Numbered from the stretch's first letter, positions 51,984 to 61,891 are shown. The stretch is DNA of 64,000 nt from Peteryoungia rhizophila (GCF_004912145.1 NZ_STGT01000002.1:124001-188000); one strand, 5' to 3'. Notes: generated from the letters alone by a model not told the origin. Program-made: numbers and translations.

Positions 51984-52916
51984 TCAGCCTCCTTGATGCT
52001 CTCTCGCGAAGTCGAGACCGAGGATCGCGGCTCCAATGAGGCCCGGCTCGACGCCGCAGGCTGCGGGAACGACGATAGGTGCCTTGAACTTGCGCAGGAT
52101 GCGGCCGCGCAGCGCCGTGTCGATCCGTGCGAGGAGCGCCGGCACGTTCGAAAGGCCGCCGCCCACGGGCAATATCGTGGTGCCGGTGACGTTGACCACG
52201 ATCGACAGCGCATCGGTGAGGATGTCGACATAGATATCGGTGGTGCGTTCGGCCTTGGCGTCGCCCCTCTGCCAGTCGGCTATGATTTCCTCGCTGGTCA
52301 GTTGCTCGGCGTGAATATGCTTGTGCAGCTTTTCCAGCCCTCGCGCGCTGCAGATCGCGTCGATGCAGCCGACCTGGCCGCAGCCGCACTGGAAGCGCGG
52401 CACATGCATTGGAGGCGTGCCGGCTTCCGTCGGCTGGATCGGCCCATGACCCCATTCGCCGGCAAAGCCGCTTTCGTTGATCAGCCTGCCATCGATGACG
52501 AGGCCGCCGCCGACGCCGGTGCCGAGGATGACGCCGAACACGACCCGATGGCCGCGGGCAGCGCCAATGCCGGCTTCGGCCAGCACGAAACAGTCGGCAT
52601 CATTGGCGACAATGACTGGCAGGCCGAGGGCAGCTTCAAGATCGGCCATCAGTGGGCGGCCATGAATGCAGGGGATGTTGGCGACGACGGCGTTCGCCGT
52701 ATCGGGATCGATGACGCCGGCGATCGAGATCGCAATGCAAGCGGGGCGTTCACCTGCAATGGCTTCGGCTTCCGCGATGACGGAGGCGAGCGTTGCGACG
52801 AAGGCGTCGAAATCGTGGATCGGGGTCGGTTGGCGCGGGAAGGGCCGGATGTCTTCCGGGCTCGTTGCCAGGGCGCCCTTGATGGCAGTGCCGCCGATAT
52901 CGAAGCAGACGATCAT
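51984..52916 (-). CDS. nagK: ROK-family sugar kinase, probable N-acetylglucosamine kinase
   Basis: A 310-residue ROK kinase. The ATP-binding start MIVCFDIGGTAIKGAL, catalytic Asp in VANDADCFVLAE, GVILGTGVGGGLVIDG, and the zinc motif GEWGHGP...CGCGQVGCID are all intact. ROK kinases of this type act on GlcNAc, glucose or mannose; the neighbouring nagA, SIS-domain and GntR genes support N-acetylglucosamine. Both ends overlap neighbours. Confidence 0.85.
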   Translation of the reverse strand: MIVCFDIGGTAIKGALATSPEDIRPFPRQPTPIHDFDAFVATLASVIAEAEAIAGERPACIAISIAGVIDPDTANAVVANIPCIHGRPLMADLEAALGLPVIVANDADCFVLAEAGIGAARGHRVVFGVILGTGVGGGLVIDGRLINESGFAGEWGHGPIQPTEAGTPPMHVPRFQCGCGQVGCIDAICSARGLEKLHKHIHAEQLTSEEIIADWQRGDAKAERTTDIYVDILTDALSIVVNVTGTTILPVGGGLSNVPALLARIDTALRGRILRKFKAPIVVPAACGVEPGLIGAAILGLDFAREHQGG

Positions 52917-54097
52917 GCGAAGGCCCTGCTCGGCGCCGTGGCGGCACCATGGACACAGGCGCCTGCAATCCAGGTCGAGTGGATGTTGAGATCAGAGCTG
53001 AGGACGATGAAGTCGGCATCCTGGCCTGCGGCAAGGCTTCCCTTGGTCGCTGCGCCAATGGCCTCGGCGGGATAAAGCGATGCCATGCGCAGCGCCTCTT
53101 CCAAGGGCTGGCCGAGTTTCTCGTGCACATAACGAACACAGGAGAGCATGTCGATGTCGGCGCCGGCAAGCGTCCCATCCGCAAGGGTCAGCCGGCCATC
53201 GCGGCGGTAGACGGTCCGGCCGTTCAGGTCGAAGCTTGTCTCATCAGAGCCAATGGTCGACATGGCATCGGTGACGAGGAAGATGTGAGCAGGGCCGTGC
53301 TTGGCGGCGAGTGCGATCTTCATGGTCACCGGATCGACATGGAAGCCGTCGGCGATCAGGCCGCAATGGAGGATTGGCGAGGTGAGGGCAGCACCCACGA
53401 GGCCGGGCTCACGATTGCCGAGAGGGCTCATGGCGTTGAAGAGATGGGTGACGAGTGTCGCCCCGGCTTCCACATAGGCCTCGACGCTGGCGCAGCTGGT
53501 GTCGGTGTGGCCAAGGCTGACGCGGTAGCCGGCCTGAACCAGGCGGTTGACCTGATCCGGGCTCACGCTTTCCGGGGCGACCGTGATCATCGGGTTGCCG
53601 AAACGCGATGCCTGCTCGACGAGATAGTCGAGATCGCCTTCGGTCATCGGGCGGATCAGGGCCGCATCATGGGTGCCCTTTCGGGCAATCGAGAGATGCG
53701 GGCCTTCGAGATGCAGGCCGAGATAGCCCGGCTCACCGGCCTTGGCTGCGGCCTCGCCGGCGGCGATCGCCTCGCGCTTGATCTCGGGCGCATCGGTGAT
53801 CAGCGTGACCATCAGAGCCGTGGTGCCGTAACGGGCATGGGCCTCGCAGATCGTGCGGATGCCCGAGAGCGTGGGATCGTTGTTGAACAGCACGCCGCCG
53901 CCGCCATTCACCTGCAGGTCGATGAACCCAGGCGCAATCAGTGCATCGCCCACATCCTGCCTGACAATGCCGGAGGGCAAGTCGGCTCTGGCGACAACAG
54001 CCTTTACCCGGCCGTTGTCGACCAGGAGGGCTGCATCTTCGTGGAACGCGTGCCCATCGAAGACGCGGCTTGCAGTGATGGCGAAGGCTTGTCTCAT
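52913..54097 (-). CDS. nagA: N-acetylglucosamine-6-phosphate deacetylase
   Basis: NagA removes the acetyl group of GlcNAc-6-phosphate. The 394-residue amidohydrolase has FIDLQVNGGGGVLFNND near the start, GYLGLHLEGPHLS, the metal/substrate block ATLVTHLFNAMSPLGNREPG and VTDAMSTIGSD late in the chain. ATG 54097 overlaps the SIS-gene stop as ATGA; a longer frame to 54451 lies within that gene. The stop overlaps nagK. It supplies glucosamine-6-phosphate to the SIS-domain enzyme. Confidence 0.93.
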   Translation of the reverse strand: MRQAFAITASRVFDGHAFHEDAALLVDNGRVKAVVARADLPSGIVRQDVGDALIAPGFIDLQVNGGGGVLFNNDPTLSGIRTICEAHARYGTTALMVTLITDAPEIKREAIAAGEAAAKAGEPGYLGLHLEGPHLSIARKGTHDAALIRPMTEGDLDYLVEQASRFGNPMITVAPESVSPDQVNRLVQAGYRVSLGHTDTSCASVEAYVEAGATLVTHLFNAMSPLGNREPGLVGAALTSPILHCGLIADGFHVDPVTMKIALAAKHGPAHIFLVTDAMSTIGSDETSFDLNGRTVYRRDGRLTLADGTLAGADIDMLSCVRYVHEKLGQPLEEALRMASLYPAEAIGAATKGSLAAGQDADFIVLSSDLNIHSTWIAGACVHGAATAPSRAFA

Positions 54098-55116
54098 TGG
54101 GTCTCGGTAACTTTCTTCAGTGCGACCGGCTTGTCGGGATTGAAGCCGCGGGCACGGGAGAGGGATTCGATAAAGCCATAATAAGGAACGATCAGGGCCA
54201 GCGCATCCGTGATCGGATGTCCTGTTGCGATGAAAGGCAGCTTGTGGCCAGCCGTCGCCTGATCCGAGGTGATGAAGCAGGTGGCATTGCTGGCCGCGAG
54301 CTTCGAGACGGTGCCGGCGATGGAGGCTTCTGCCTTGTCGCGGGCGGCAAAAGCGACGACGGGGAAATTGCGACCGACGATCGAGACCGGGCCGTGGAGC
54401 ACTTCGGCTGAGGAATAGGCCTCGGCATGAAGTTCGCAGGTTTCCTTGCATTTGAGTGCAGCTTCCGCTGCGATGGCCAGCGCCGGGCCGCGACCGAGCA
54501 TGTAGAGGGAGTCTGCGGATTTCAGCGGTTCGAGCAGTGGACTCCAGTCGAAAGCGAGTGCCTTGTCGAAATGTTCGGGCAGGGTGTCCACGGCGCGGGT
54601 CAACGCATCATCTCGGCTCCAGCTTGCAAGGATCGCAAGGCCGGCCACGATCGAGTTGACGAAGGACTTGGTGGCAGCAACCGCGATTTCGGGACCCGCC
54701 TTGATGTCTATGGCGAAGGTCGCGGCGTCGGCGAGTGGCGAGGGCAGCGTGTTGACGAGGCTCACCGTGGTCGCCCCGCCGTCCCGGGCGCCTCTCGCCA
54801 TGGCAACGATATCAGGGCTTGCACCGGATTGCGAAACGGCAAAGGCGGCGGCCTTGCCGAGTTTCATCGACGTCTCGTAGATCGAGGCAAGCGAGGGGCC
54901 GAGCGAGGCGACCGGCAGGCCCATCTGCAGCTCGATAGCATATTTCAGGAAGTGAGCCGCGTGATCGGACGAGCCGCGGGCGATCGTGACGACGACGCCG
55001 GGGTCCTTGTCGCGCAGCGCGGTCGCCGCATCTGATATAACAGTCCTGGAGCTGTCCAGCAATCGGGCTACGGCTGCGGGGATCTCGTCGATCTCCTCAC
55101 GCATCTTGGTGGTCAT
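54094..55116 (-). CDS. SIS-domain glucosamine-6-phosphate deaminase/isomerase (NagB-II type)
   Basis: A 340-residue protein with two SIS sugar-isomerase domains, like the C-terminal half of GlmS but without its glutaminase domain. TIARGSSDHAAHFLKYAIE and AVSQSGASPDIVAMARGARDGGA form the phosphosugar-binding part, and ELHAEAYSSAEVLHGPV the second domain. Such proteins replace NagB in many alphaproteobacteria, deaminating glucosamine-6-phosphate to fructose-6-phosphate. Position between nagR-like regulator and nagA supports this; alternative AgaS-type isomerases cannot be excluded. Confidence 0.85.
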   Translation of the reverse strand: MTTKMREEIDEIPAAVARLLDSSRTVISDAATALRDKDPGVVVTIARGSSDHAAHFLKYAIELQMGLPVASLGPSLASIYETSMKLGKAAAFAVSQSGASPDIVAMARGARDGGATTVSLVNTLPSPLADAATFAIDIKAGPEIAVAATKSFVNSIVAGLAILASWSRDDALTRAVDTLPEHFDKALAFDWSPLLEPLKSADSLYMLGRGPALAIAAEAALKCKETCELHAEAYSSAEVLHGPVSIVGRNFPVVAFAARDKAEASIAGTVSKLAASNATCFITSDQATAGHKLPFIATGHPITDALALIVPYYGFIESLSRARGFNPDKPVALKKVTETQ

Positions 55117-55127
55117 GTCACGCGCTT

Positions 55128-55895
55128 TCAGTCTTGAGGCTTCATGGGCGAGCCAATGCCGAGTTCGGCAACCAGGTCATAGGCGTCGCTGCGATAAAGC
55201 GCGCGCGACATTTCCATCACGCGGCCGGTTTCGAGATAGGCGATGCGCTGCACCGATAATGCGGCCGATCCGGGTGGCACGCCGAGCAGCTTGGTTTCCT
55301 CGTCCGTCAGCAGAACGGCCGAGATGCGCTGGTTGGCCCTCACAGGACGGATGCCGGCGTCCAGCAGGCAGAGGTAGAGAGAGTCCTCAATTCTGTCCGG
55401 GTCCGGCAGAAGGTCGTCTGGAAGGCTGGTGCGTTCGAGCGCAATCGGCATGTCGTTTGCCGTTCTCAAGCGGTCGATGCGGGCAACGCGCGCGCCGCCG
55501 ACGAGACCCAGCATCATGGTTTCTTCCGCGGTCGGATAAAACAGGCCGCGACCCAGCCAGCGGGAGCCTGCGACCATGCCGCGCCGACGCATGTCCTCGG
55601 TGAAGGAGGTTAGCTGGCTCAGCGGCTGCTGCATGCGGGGGACGGGTTTTACGACAAAGGTGCCGGACCCACGTCGACGGACGAGCAGGCCTTCTTCCAC
55701 CAGTTCATCGATCGCCTTGCGCACCGTCACACGGCTGATGTCTGCTGCTTCGGCAATATCGCGCTCGGCCGGCAAGGCATCGCCGTGCTTCAGGCGACCC
55801 GAGGCGACCGCGTCCTCGATCATCTTTCGCAGCTTGACGTAAAGCGGTCCGCCGCGGACGGACTGAAGTTGTTCAAGGGGGAGGGCTGTAGTCAT
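55128..55895 (-). CDS. nagR: GntR/HutC-family regulator of the amino-sugar operon
   Basis: A 255-residue regulator with an N-terminal GntR winged helix (HGDALPAERDIAEAADISRVTVRKAID, then VRRRGSGTFVVKP) and a C-terminal UTRA effector domain (FTEDMRRRGM to YRSDAYDLVAELG), the NagR/HutC layout. It precedes the SIS gene by 11 bases and is the first gene of the operon, with an autoregulatory function expected. NagR-type proteins sense GlcNAc-6-phosphate or glucosamine-6-phosphate. Confidence 0.82.
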   Translation of the reverse strand: MTTALPLEQLQSVRGGPLYVKLRKMIEDAVASGRLKHGDALPAERDIAEAADISRVTVRKAIDELVEEGLLVRRRGSGTFVVKPVPRMQQPLSQLTSFTEDMRRRGMVAGSRWLGRGLFYPTAEETMMLGLVGGARVARIDRLRTANDMPIALERTSLPDDLLPDPDRIEDSLYLCLLDAGIRPVRANQRISAVLLTDEETKLLGVPPGSAALSVQRIAYLETGRVMEMSRALYRSDAYDLVAELGIGSPMKPQD

Positions 55896-56378
55896 GCGGC
55901 TTCACTGCCCCAATGGCGGACAGGCCACAAGCGGACGGCAATTGCGCATTCCGTCATCGGTATCTGCATGTTTCCGTCCCCTCGGTGGTCTTTGTCAAAA
56001 CAATACCAACCAGAAACCTATTTCGCAAATGGTTTTGAAGTTGATGCATGTATTCATGTCGGAACGCAGAAATATCGTCGTAAAAACAGGAATTTGGCCA
56101 TTTATCCCCTAATTTTGACAGATCTAGCTTTACGATTGGACTAGTTTTGGTATCTTAAATTAACGATTGGAGAGGAGCCCAATCCAAAGCCTCTGCGCCT
56201 TCTTCCGTAATGGGATGAGTTGCGACTGCAGGCCCCGGCATTTCGGCTCTTCATCCAATATCGCAGGCAATCATGAAAACTATTTTCATCAACGGTGTGA
56301 TTTTTGCTTCCCGTGTTGACGATCTTGGAAAATTGACGCAGTCTGCGAAAAATAATTACGAAAGCAGGGGAATGCATC
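55896..56378. promoter_or_regulatory. Divergent control region of the nag and Gfo/ABC operons
   Basis: About 483 bases without a gene. It is AT-rich from about 56000. Two oppositely oriented TTGGTAT motifs occur, ATACCAA (56003-56009) and TTGGTAT (56147-56153); they could be half-sites of one HutC-type regulator controlling both sides, but I only see the sequence similarity. AGCAGGGGAATGC just before 56379 gives the ribosome site of the oxidoreductase. Confidence 0.45.
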
Positions 56379-57563
56379 ATGAAGGTCGCGATTATCGGAC
56401 TCGGATTCCGTCTTGGATATCTGGGTCGGGTGTTCAAGGAGATTGATCCGAGCTTCGAGATCGTCGGCTACGTCGATCCGGCGCCTGCCGGCATGGCAAC
56501 GCTTGATGAGTTTGGCATCTCTGCCGGCAAGGTCTATGACACCCCGGAAGCGCTGATCGCAGGCGAAAGCTTCGACCTCTTGATGATCGGGTCGCCGAAC
56601 CACCTGCATCTCGACCATATCCGCATCGGCCTCGAAGCTGGCCTTACCGTCTTCACCGAAAAGCCGATCGTCACCAGCATCGAGGAAAGCTACGCGCTCG
56701 CCTCGCTGCTGAATACCTATGGCCACGACCGCCTGCTGGTCGGTCTGGTTCTGCGCTATTCGCCGCTCTATCGCGATCTGCGCAAGGCGCAGGAAGAGGG
56801 GCGGCTCGGCAATGTCGTCTCGATCGAGGCGTCCGAGCATATCAAGCCCTATCACGGCGCCTTTTTCATGCGCGACTGGCGCCGTTACGGGCGTTACGCT
56901 GGTGGCTTCATGCTGGAAAAGTGCTGCCACGACCTCGACCTTTACAATGGCGTTGTCGGTGCTCGTCCGCGCTTCGTCGCGAGCTTCGGCGGCCGCAAGA
57001 GCTTCGTGCCGGAGAATGCGCCCGAGGCAGAAGGCTTCAACGATCTCAACGTCTATCACCGCAAGCCGAGCGGCTGGCAGGGCTCCGACAAGGTGTTCGA
57101 CAGCGACGGCGACATCATCGATTTCCAGACCGCGATCGTCGAATACGAAAACGGCGTGTCGATGACCTTCCATACCAATCTCAATGTCCCGGACGAGTTC
57201 CGCCGCTTCTGCGTGATCGGCTCCAAGGGCATGGCGGAAGGCGACTTCGTGCGCGGTTTCATGGACGTGCATGACGCGCGCACCAATGAGAAGGTGATCG
57301 CAAATACCTACAAGGCCCCGTCCTCGCTGTCGCAACATTATGGTGCCGACGAGCAAATGGCTGAAGACGTGATCGCCTTTGTGCAGACGGGTGCCAAGCA
57401 ACCGGTTTCCGCCATCGATGCGCTCGAAGCCGGCATTTTGGCACTTGCCATGGATGAGGCGCGGCTTGCCCGCAAGGTCGTCGATCTGAAGCCGGTCTGG
57501 GAAAAGTTCGATGCATGCCTTCATGGACCCGCTGGCGCTTCTGCCCGCGCGCGGTCGGCTTAA
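56379..57563 (+). CDS. Gfo/Idh/MocA family NAD(P)-dependent oxidoreductase
   Basis: A 394-residue sugar dehydrogenase-like protein. The N-terminal Rossmann start is MKVAIIGLGFRLGYLGRVF, followed by SPNHLHLDHIRIGLEAGLTVFTEKP with the typical catalytic Lys-Pro, and a C-terminal alpha/beta domain (YGRYAGGFMLEKCCHDLDLY, with the His-Asp pair). It starts the plus-strand carbohydrate operon and opposes the nag genes. Substrate is not identifiable; amino sugars or sugar acids are plausible. Confidence 0.88.
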   Translation: MKVAIIGLGFRLGYLGRVFKEIDPSFEIVGYVDPAPAGMATLDEFGISAGKVYDTPEALIAGESFDLLMIGSPNHLHLDHIRIGLEAGLTVFTEKPIVTSIEESYALASLLNTYGHDRLLVGLVLRYSPLYRDLRKAQEEGRLGNVVSIEASEHIKPYHGAFFMRDWRRYGRYAGGFMLEKCCHDLDLYNGVVGARPRFVASFGGRKSFVPENAPEAEGFNDLNVYHRKPSGWQGSDKVFDSDGDIIDFQTAIVEYENGVSMTFHTNLNVPDEFRRFCVIGSKGMAEGDFVRGFMDVHDARTNEKVIANTYKAPSSLSQHYGADEQMAEDVIAFVQTGAKQPVSAIDALEAGILALAMDEARLARKVVDLKPVWEKFDACLHGPAGASARARSA

Positions 57564-57575
57564 GGGAGCGGTCGG

Positions 57576-58460
57576 ATGCAAGCTCGCCAAAGCGCCGTCC
57601 TCTTCGCCTGGCTGCTGATCGCGCCGGCCCTTCTCTATATCACGGCCATCGTCGCCTATCCGCTCGTGGATACCTTCATTCTCTCCTTCACGGATGCCTC
57701 GCTCCGGAAGACGACGAACTGGGTTGGCTGGGTCAATTACGAGAAGATCTTCAACGACACCTTCGCGACTGTGATCGTCCGGACCTTCATCTGGACCTTC
57801 TTCTCCGTGTCGATCAAGATGATCATCGGCACCTTTGGTGCAGCCATGCTGAACACGGCCGTGCCCGGCCGCACACTCTTCCGCGTGCTCACCATGCCGC
57901 CCTGGATCGTGCCCATGGCAATCGGCATCTTCATGTGGGGCTGGATGTATAACGGTCAGTTCGGCATGATCTCCGGCGTGCTCCAGCGCACGGGCGTGGT
58001 CGATGGTCCTGTGGCCTTCCTCGCCTATGGTTCCACCGCCTTCTGGGCAACGATCTTCACCGATGTGTGGATCGGCGTGCCGATGGTGACGCTCTACATG
58101 CTCGCTGCCATGCAGGCGATCCCGCAGGATCTCTACGAAGCCGCCTGGACCGATGGTGCGGGGCGTTTCTACCGCTTCCGTCGCATCACCCTGCCGCTGA
58201 TCCTGCCCGCGATGATCACCATGTCGATGATCTCGCTGATCTCCACCTTCAACTCCTTCGATATCATCTGGATCCTGACGCGCGGCGGCCCGAGCGGCGA
58301 AACCACCACAATGATCATCGACACCTATCACACCGCGATCGGCTCGAAGAAATACGGCGAAGGGGCGGCCCGCGCAGTCCTGATCTGCATCTTCCTGTCG
58401 ATCTTCTGCGTCGCCTATTTCCGCGTGACCAGCCGTCTTTCGCAGGAGCATGCCCGATGA
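57576..58460 (+). CDS. Carbohydrate ABC transporter permease (MalF-type)
   Basis: A 294-residue permease with six helices and the EAA loop LYEAAWTDGAGRFYRFRRITLPLILPAM. It belongs to the CUT1 family that imports oligosaccharides or polyols. The stop overlaps the next permease start (ATGA). Ribosome site GGGAGCGG precedes ATG 57576. Confidence 0.91.
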   Translation: MQARQSAVLFAWLLIAPALLYITAIVAYPLVDTFILSFTDASLRKTTNWVGWVNYEKIFNDTFATVIVRTFIWTFFSVSIKMIIGTFGAAMLNTAVPGRTLFRVLTMPPWIVPMAIGIFMWGWMYNGQFGMISGVLQRTGVVDGPVAFLAYGSTAFWATIFTDVWIGVPMVTLYMLAAMQAIPQDLYEAAWTDGAGRFYRFRRITLPLILPAMITMSMISLISTFNSFDIIWILTRGGPSGETTTMIIDTYHTAIGSKKYGEGAARAVLICIFLSIFCVAYFRVTSRLSQEHAR

Positions 58461-59317
58461 GCTACGACAAGACAGCCCTGATCAACCGCTATCGCTGGTA
58501 CGAACTGGTCGGCATCTATGCGGGCATCGCGCTCTTCCTCACCTTCGTGCTCGCACCCTTTGTCGAAGGTTTTCTGGTGTCGCTGAAGCCGCTCAGCCAG
58601 CTCTTCTCCTCGCCTTATCGCTTTTTCCCGGAGAACGGCTCCTTCGACGCCTACATCACCATGTGGGACAGCGTGCCGGGCTTTGCACGCTACATCTTCA
58701 ACTCCTTCTTCATCTCGACGATCGCGACCCTCGTCGTTCTAGTCCTGGTGGTGCCTGCTTCCTACGCCTTCGCTCGCTTTGAGTTCAAAGGCCGTGGCCA
58801 ATTGCTCGGCGCCTTTCTCGCGGTCAACATGTTCTCCGGTGCCGTGCTGCTCATCCCGCTTTTCCGGCTGATGCGGTCCATGGGCGTGCTCAACACTTAC
58901 TTTGCCATGATCGTGCCGGGTGTCGCCTTTCTCATCCCGACGGCCATCTGGCTCTTGCGCACCTATATGATGCGCATCCCGCGCGAACTGGAAGAAGCGG
59001 CCTATGTCGATGGGGCCAGCTATTTCTACACCTTCCGCCGGGTAGTCCTGCCGCTCGCCATGCCGGGTATTGCCGTCGTTGCTATCACGACCTTCATTGG
59101 CGCCTATGCCCAGCAGTTCATCTTCGCGCTGACCTTCAACTCCAAGACGGAGTACATGCCGCTGCCGATCGGCCTCTTCGCCTATTTCGGTCGCCAGGAG
59201 GTCATCTGGAACGAGCTGATGGCGGCGAGCTTCGTCGGGATTGCACCCGCCATGATCGTGATCTTCTTCCTGCAGCGCTACCTCGTCAGCGGACTGACCG
59301 CTGGTGCTGTGAAATAA
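58457..59317 (+). CDS. Carbohydrate ABC transporter permease (MalG-type)
   Basis: A 286-residue second CUT1 permease. It begins MSYDKTALINRYRWYELVG; the ATG overlaps the first permease stop and a longer frame back to 58067 is an artefact of overlap. Six hydrophobic segments and the EAA loop LEEAAYVDGASYFYTFRRVVLPLAMPG are present. The binding-protein gene follows after 64 bases. Confidence 0.91.
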   Translation: MSYDKTALINRYRWYELVGIYAGIALFLTFVLAPFVEGFLVSLKPLSQLFSSPYRFFPENGSFDAYITMWDSVPGFARYIFNSFFISTIATLVVLVLVVPASYAFARFEFKGRGQLLGAFLAVNMFSGAVLLIPLFRLMRSMGVLNTYFAMIVPGVAFLIPTAIWLLRTYMMRIPRELEEAAYVDGASYFYTFRRVVLPLAMPGIAVVAITTFIGAYAQQFIFALTFNSKTEYMPLPIGLFAYFGRQEVIWNELMAASFVGIAPAMIVIFFLQRYLVSGLTAGAVK

Positions 59318-59381
59318 AGGCTGCCAATCAAAATTCGGGCCAACCGGACGCTTTCAACCTGTCAACAAAGGGGAACTATCG

Positions 59382-60602
59382 ATGACAAGAAAACTGACCA
59401 TGCTCGCAGGCTCGTTCGCCCTGCTCGCCAGCTCGGCGCTCACCACGCTGGCGGCCGACCAGGAGATCAGCTGGATTTATTGCGGAGACAAGATCGACCC
59501 GATCCACGAGAAGTACATCGCCGAATGGGAAGGCAAGAACGAGGGCTGGAAGGTCACGCCTGAAGTCGTCGGCTGGGAACAGTGCCAGGACAAGGCCACC
59601 ACGCTCGCCGTTGCCGGCACACCGGTTGCCATGGCCTATGTCGGCTCGCGCACGCTGAAGGAATTCGCGCAGAACGAATTGATCGTTCCGGTTCCGATGA
59701 CGGACGAGGAGAAGGCCTCCTACTATCCGAACATCGTCGACACCGTGACCTTTGAAGACACGCAGTGGGGCGTTCCGGTCGCCTTCTCGACCAAGGCACT
59801 CTACTGGAACAAGGACCTGTTCAAGGCCGCCGGCCTCGACCCGGAAACCCCGCCGAAGACCTGGGCTGAAGAGATCGAATTCTCCAAGCAGATCAAGGAA
59901 AAGACGGGCACTGCCGGTTATGGCCTGCCGGCCAAGACCTTCGACAACACCATGCACCAGTTCATGCACTGGGTTTACACCAACAACGGCAAGGTCATCG
60001 ACGGCGACACCATCGTCATCGACAGCCCGGAAGTTCTGGCAGCCCTCCAGGCTTACAAGGACATCACGCCTTACTCCGTCGAAGGTGCAACCGCCTACGA
60101 GCAGAACGAAATCCGCGCCATCTTCCTCGATGGCAAGGTCGGCATGATCCAAGCCGGCTCGGGCGCCGCTTACCGTCTGAAGGACACCAAGATCAACTGG
60201 GGTGTCGCGCCGCTGCCGCAAGGCCCGTCGGCCAAGGGTGAAGGCACGCTGCTGATCACCGACAGCCTCGCGATCTTCAGCGGCTCGGGCGTCGAGGAAA
60301 AGGCGATCGAATTCGCCAAGTACATCACCTCGACCGACATCCAGCATGAATACGAACTGCAGGGCGGCGCTGGCCTCACCCCGCTTCGTCCAGGCGCCGT
60401 GGTCGACCAGTTCGTCGCCAACGAGCCCTTCTGGAAGCCGTTCATCGACGGCATCGCCTATGGTGGTCCCGAGCCCCTCTTCACCGACTACAAGGGCTTC
60501 CAGAACGTCATGATCGAGCTGGTTCAGTCGGTTGTCACCGGCAAGGCAGAACCTGCCGATGCGCTGAAGAAGGCAGCCGGCGAGCTCGAGCAGTACAAAT
60601 AA
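59382..60602 (+). CDS. CUT1 carbohydrate substrate-binding protein
   Basis: A 406-residue periplasmic sugar-binding protein. A signal peptide (MLAGSFALLASSALTTLAA) precedes DQEISWIYCGDKIDP; the lobes include WGVPVAFSTKALYWNKDLFKAAGLDP and EFAKYITSTDIQHEYELQGGAGLTPLRP, typical of MalE-like proteins. The GlcNAc genes across the divergent region suggest an amino sugar or chitooligosaccharide ligand, which remains unproven. Confidence 0.92.
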   Translation: MTRKLTMLAGSFALLASSALTTLAADQEISWIYCGDKIDPIHEKYIAEWEGKNEGWKVTPEVVGWEQCQDKATTLAVAGTPVAMAYVGSRTLKEFAQNELIVPVPMTDEEKASYYPNIVDTVTFEDTQWGVPVAFSTKALYWNKDLFKAAGLDPETPPKTWAEEIEFSKQIKEKTGTAGYGLPAKTFDNTMHQFMHWVYTNNGKVIDGDTIVIDSPEVLAALQAYKDITPYSVEGATAYEQNEIRAIFLDGKVGMIQAGSGAAYRLKDTKINWGVAPLPQGPSAKGEGTLLITDSLAIFSGSGVEEKAIEFAKYITSTDIQHEYELQGGAGLTPLRPGAVVDQFVANEPFWKPFIDGIAYGGPEPLFTDYKGFQNVMIELVQSVVTGKAEPADALKKAAGELEQYK

Positions 60603-60620
60603 TCTCGGGCAACCGAGGCT

Positions 60621-60645
60621 CCGCGGGCCGGTTTTCGGCCCGCGG
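60621..60645 (+). other. Hairpin between binding-protein and ATPase genes
   Basis: CCGCGGGCCG (60621-60630) and CGGCCCGCGG (60636-60645) form a perfect 10-bp stem with a 5-base GTTTT loop, with no T run after it. It probably protects the binding-protein mRNA end and reduces read-through to the ATPase gene. Confidence 0.6.
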
Positions 60646-60701
60646 ATATCATCAAGCGGGTTTTGGCTGGCCTTCAAGGTCGGCAATGGAGACTGAGGGT
60701 C

Positions 60702-61832
60702 GTGGGTCAGCTATTTCTGAAAAAGGTGCGCAAGTCGTACGGGCATTTCGAGGTCATCAAGGGTGTCGATCTCGAGGTGAAGGACGGCGAGTTCGTCGTT
60801 TTCGTCGGGCCGTCGGGCTGCGGCAAGTCCACGCTGCTTCGCATGATCGCGGGCCTTGATGACACGACCGATGGGGACATCGTGATCGATGGCGAGCGGG
60901 TCAACGACCGCCCGCCGGTCGAGCGTGGCATCGCCATGGTCTTCCAGTCCTATGCGCTCTATCCGCATATGTCTGTCTTCGAGAACATCGCCTTTCCACT
61001 GCGTGTCGAGAAGCTCCCCGAGGAGACGATCCGCGAGAAGGTCGGCGCTGTCGCCAAGATCCTGCAGCTCGACCAGCGCCTGCAGCAGCGTCCCGGCCAG
61101 CTATCGGGTGGCCAGCGCCAGCGCGTCGCGATCGGCCGTGCCATCGTGCGCGAACCGAAGATCTTCCTCTTCGACGAACCACTGTCCAACCTCGATGCAG
61201 CCCTTCGTGCCGACATGCGCATCGAGCTCACAAAGCTGCATCGCGATCTTGAAGCGACGATGATCTACGTCACCCACGACCAGATCGAGGCCATGACCAT
61301 GGCCGACCGGATCGTGGTGCTGAATGCCGGCACCATCGCCCAGGTGGGTGCGCCGCTCGAGCTTTATCACAAGCCGCAGAATACTTTTGTCGCCGGCTTT
61401 ATCGGTAATCCGAAGATGAATTTCGTGCCGGTCACCTGTGTCGGTGTCGATGCGATCGGGGTCACGATTTCCTACGAAGGCCAGACAGCTCTGATCCCCG
61501 TCGATGCGCGGCCTGATCTCGTCGGCCAGACGCTGACGCTCGGGATTCGCCCCGAACATACGCGGCTCAGCGATGGCGATATCAACATCATGGTGACGCC
61601 CGCCGTCATTGAGCGCCTCGGGATCAACACCATCGCCTATGCGGCCTTGCCGAATGGCGAACCTTACTGCGCGCTGCTCCCAGGCTCCGCGCCGGTGCGT
61701 GCCGAACAGCCGATGACGACAGGCATCATGGCTGCCGACTGCCATCTCTTCGATGCCAACGGGCAGGCGCTGGAACGGCGCATCGACTGGCGGACTCTCG
61801 ACCTTCCGGCATCTGTCACGGCTGCCGAATAA
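60702..61832 (+). CDS. Carbohydrate ABC transporter ATP-binding protein (UgpC/MsmK-type)
   Basis: A 376-residue CUT1 ATPase. The start at GTG 60702 gives the canonical [18 protein letters not shown]; a longer frame to 60663 lacks a site and looks non-native. Walker [17 protein letters not shown], signature [16 protein letters not shown], Walker [15 protein letters not shown] and the C-terminal regulatory region ([11 protein letters not shown] to [10 protein letters not shown]) are all seen. It completes the operon; a strong terminator follows. Confidence 0.92.
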   Translation: MGQLFLKKVRKSYGHFEVIKGVDLEVKDGEFVVFVGPSGCGKSTLLRMIAGLDDTTDGDIVIDGERVNDRPPVERGIAMVFQSYALYPHMSVFENIAFPLRVEKLPEETIREKVGAVAKILQLDQRLQQRPGQLSGGQRQRVAIGRAIVREPKIFLFDEPLSNLDAALRADMRIELTKLHRDLEATMIYVTHDQIEAMTMADRIVVLNAGTIAQVGAPLELYHKPQNTFVAGFIGNPKMNFVPVTCVGVDAIGVTISYEGQTALIPVDARPDLVGQTLTLGIRPEHTRLSDGDINIMVTPAVIERLGINTIAYAALPNGEPYCALLPGSAPVRAEQPMTTGIMAADCHLFDANGQALERRIDWRTLDLPASVTAAE

Positions 61833-61865
61833 AGCTCCTCCCGGCCATGCCAAGGCCAATCCCCT

Positions 61866-61891
61866 GGTCCGCCTTCGGGCGGACCTTTTTT
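61866..61891 (+). terminator. Rho-independent terminator of the carbohydrate ABC operon
   Basis: GGTCCGCC-TTCG-GGCGGACC followed by TTTTTT: an 8-bp GC-rich stem, tetraloop and T run 33 bases after the ATPase stop. It also lies just past the convergent 61920 gene. Confidence 0.9.

Noticed and set aside
56289..58451. 720-codon minus-strand frame opposite the oxidoreductase and permease
   Set aside because: Spans two convincingly coding genes on the other strand and is histidine/aspartate-rich, as expected for an antisense frame.
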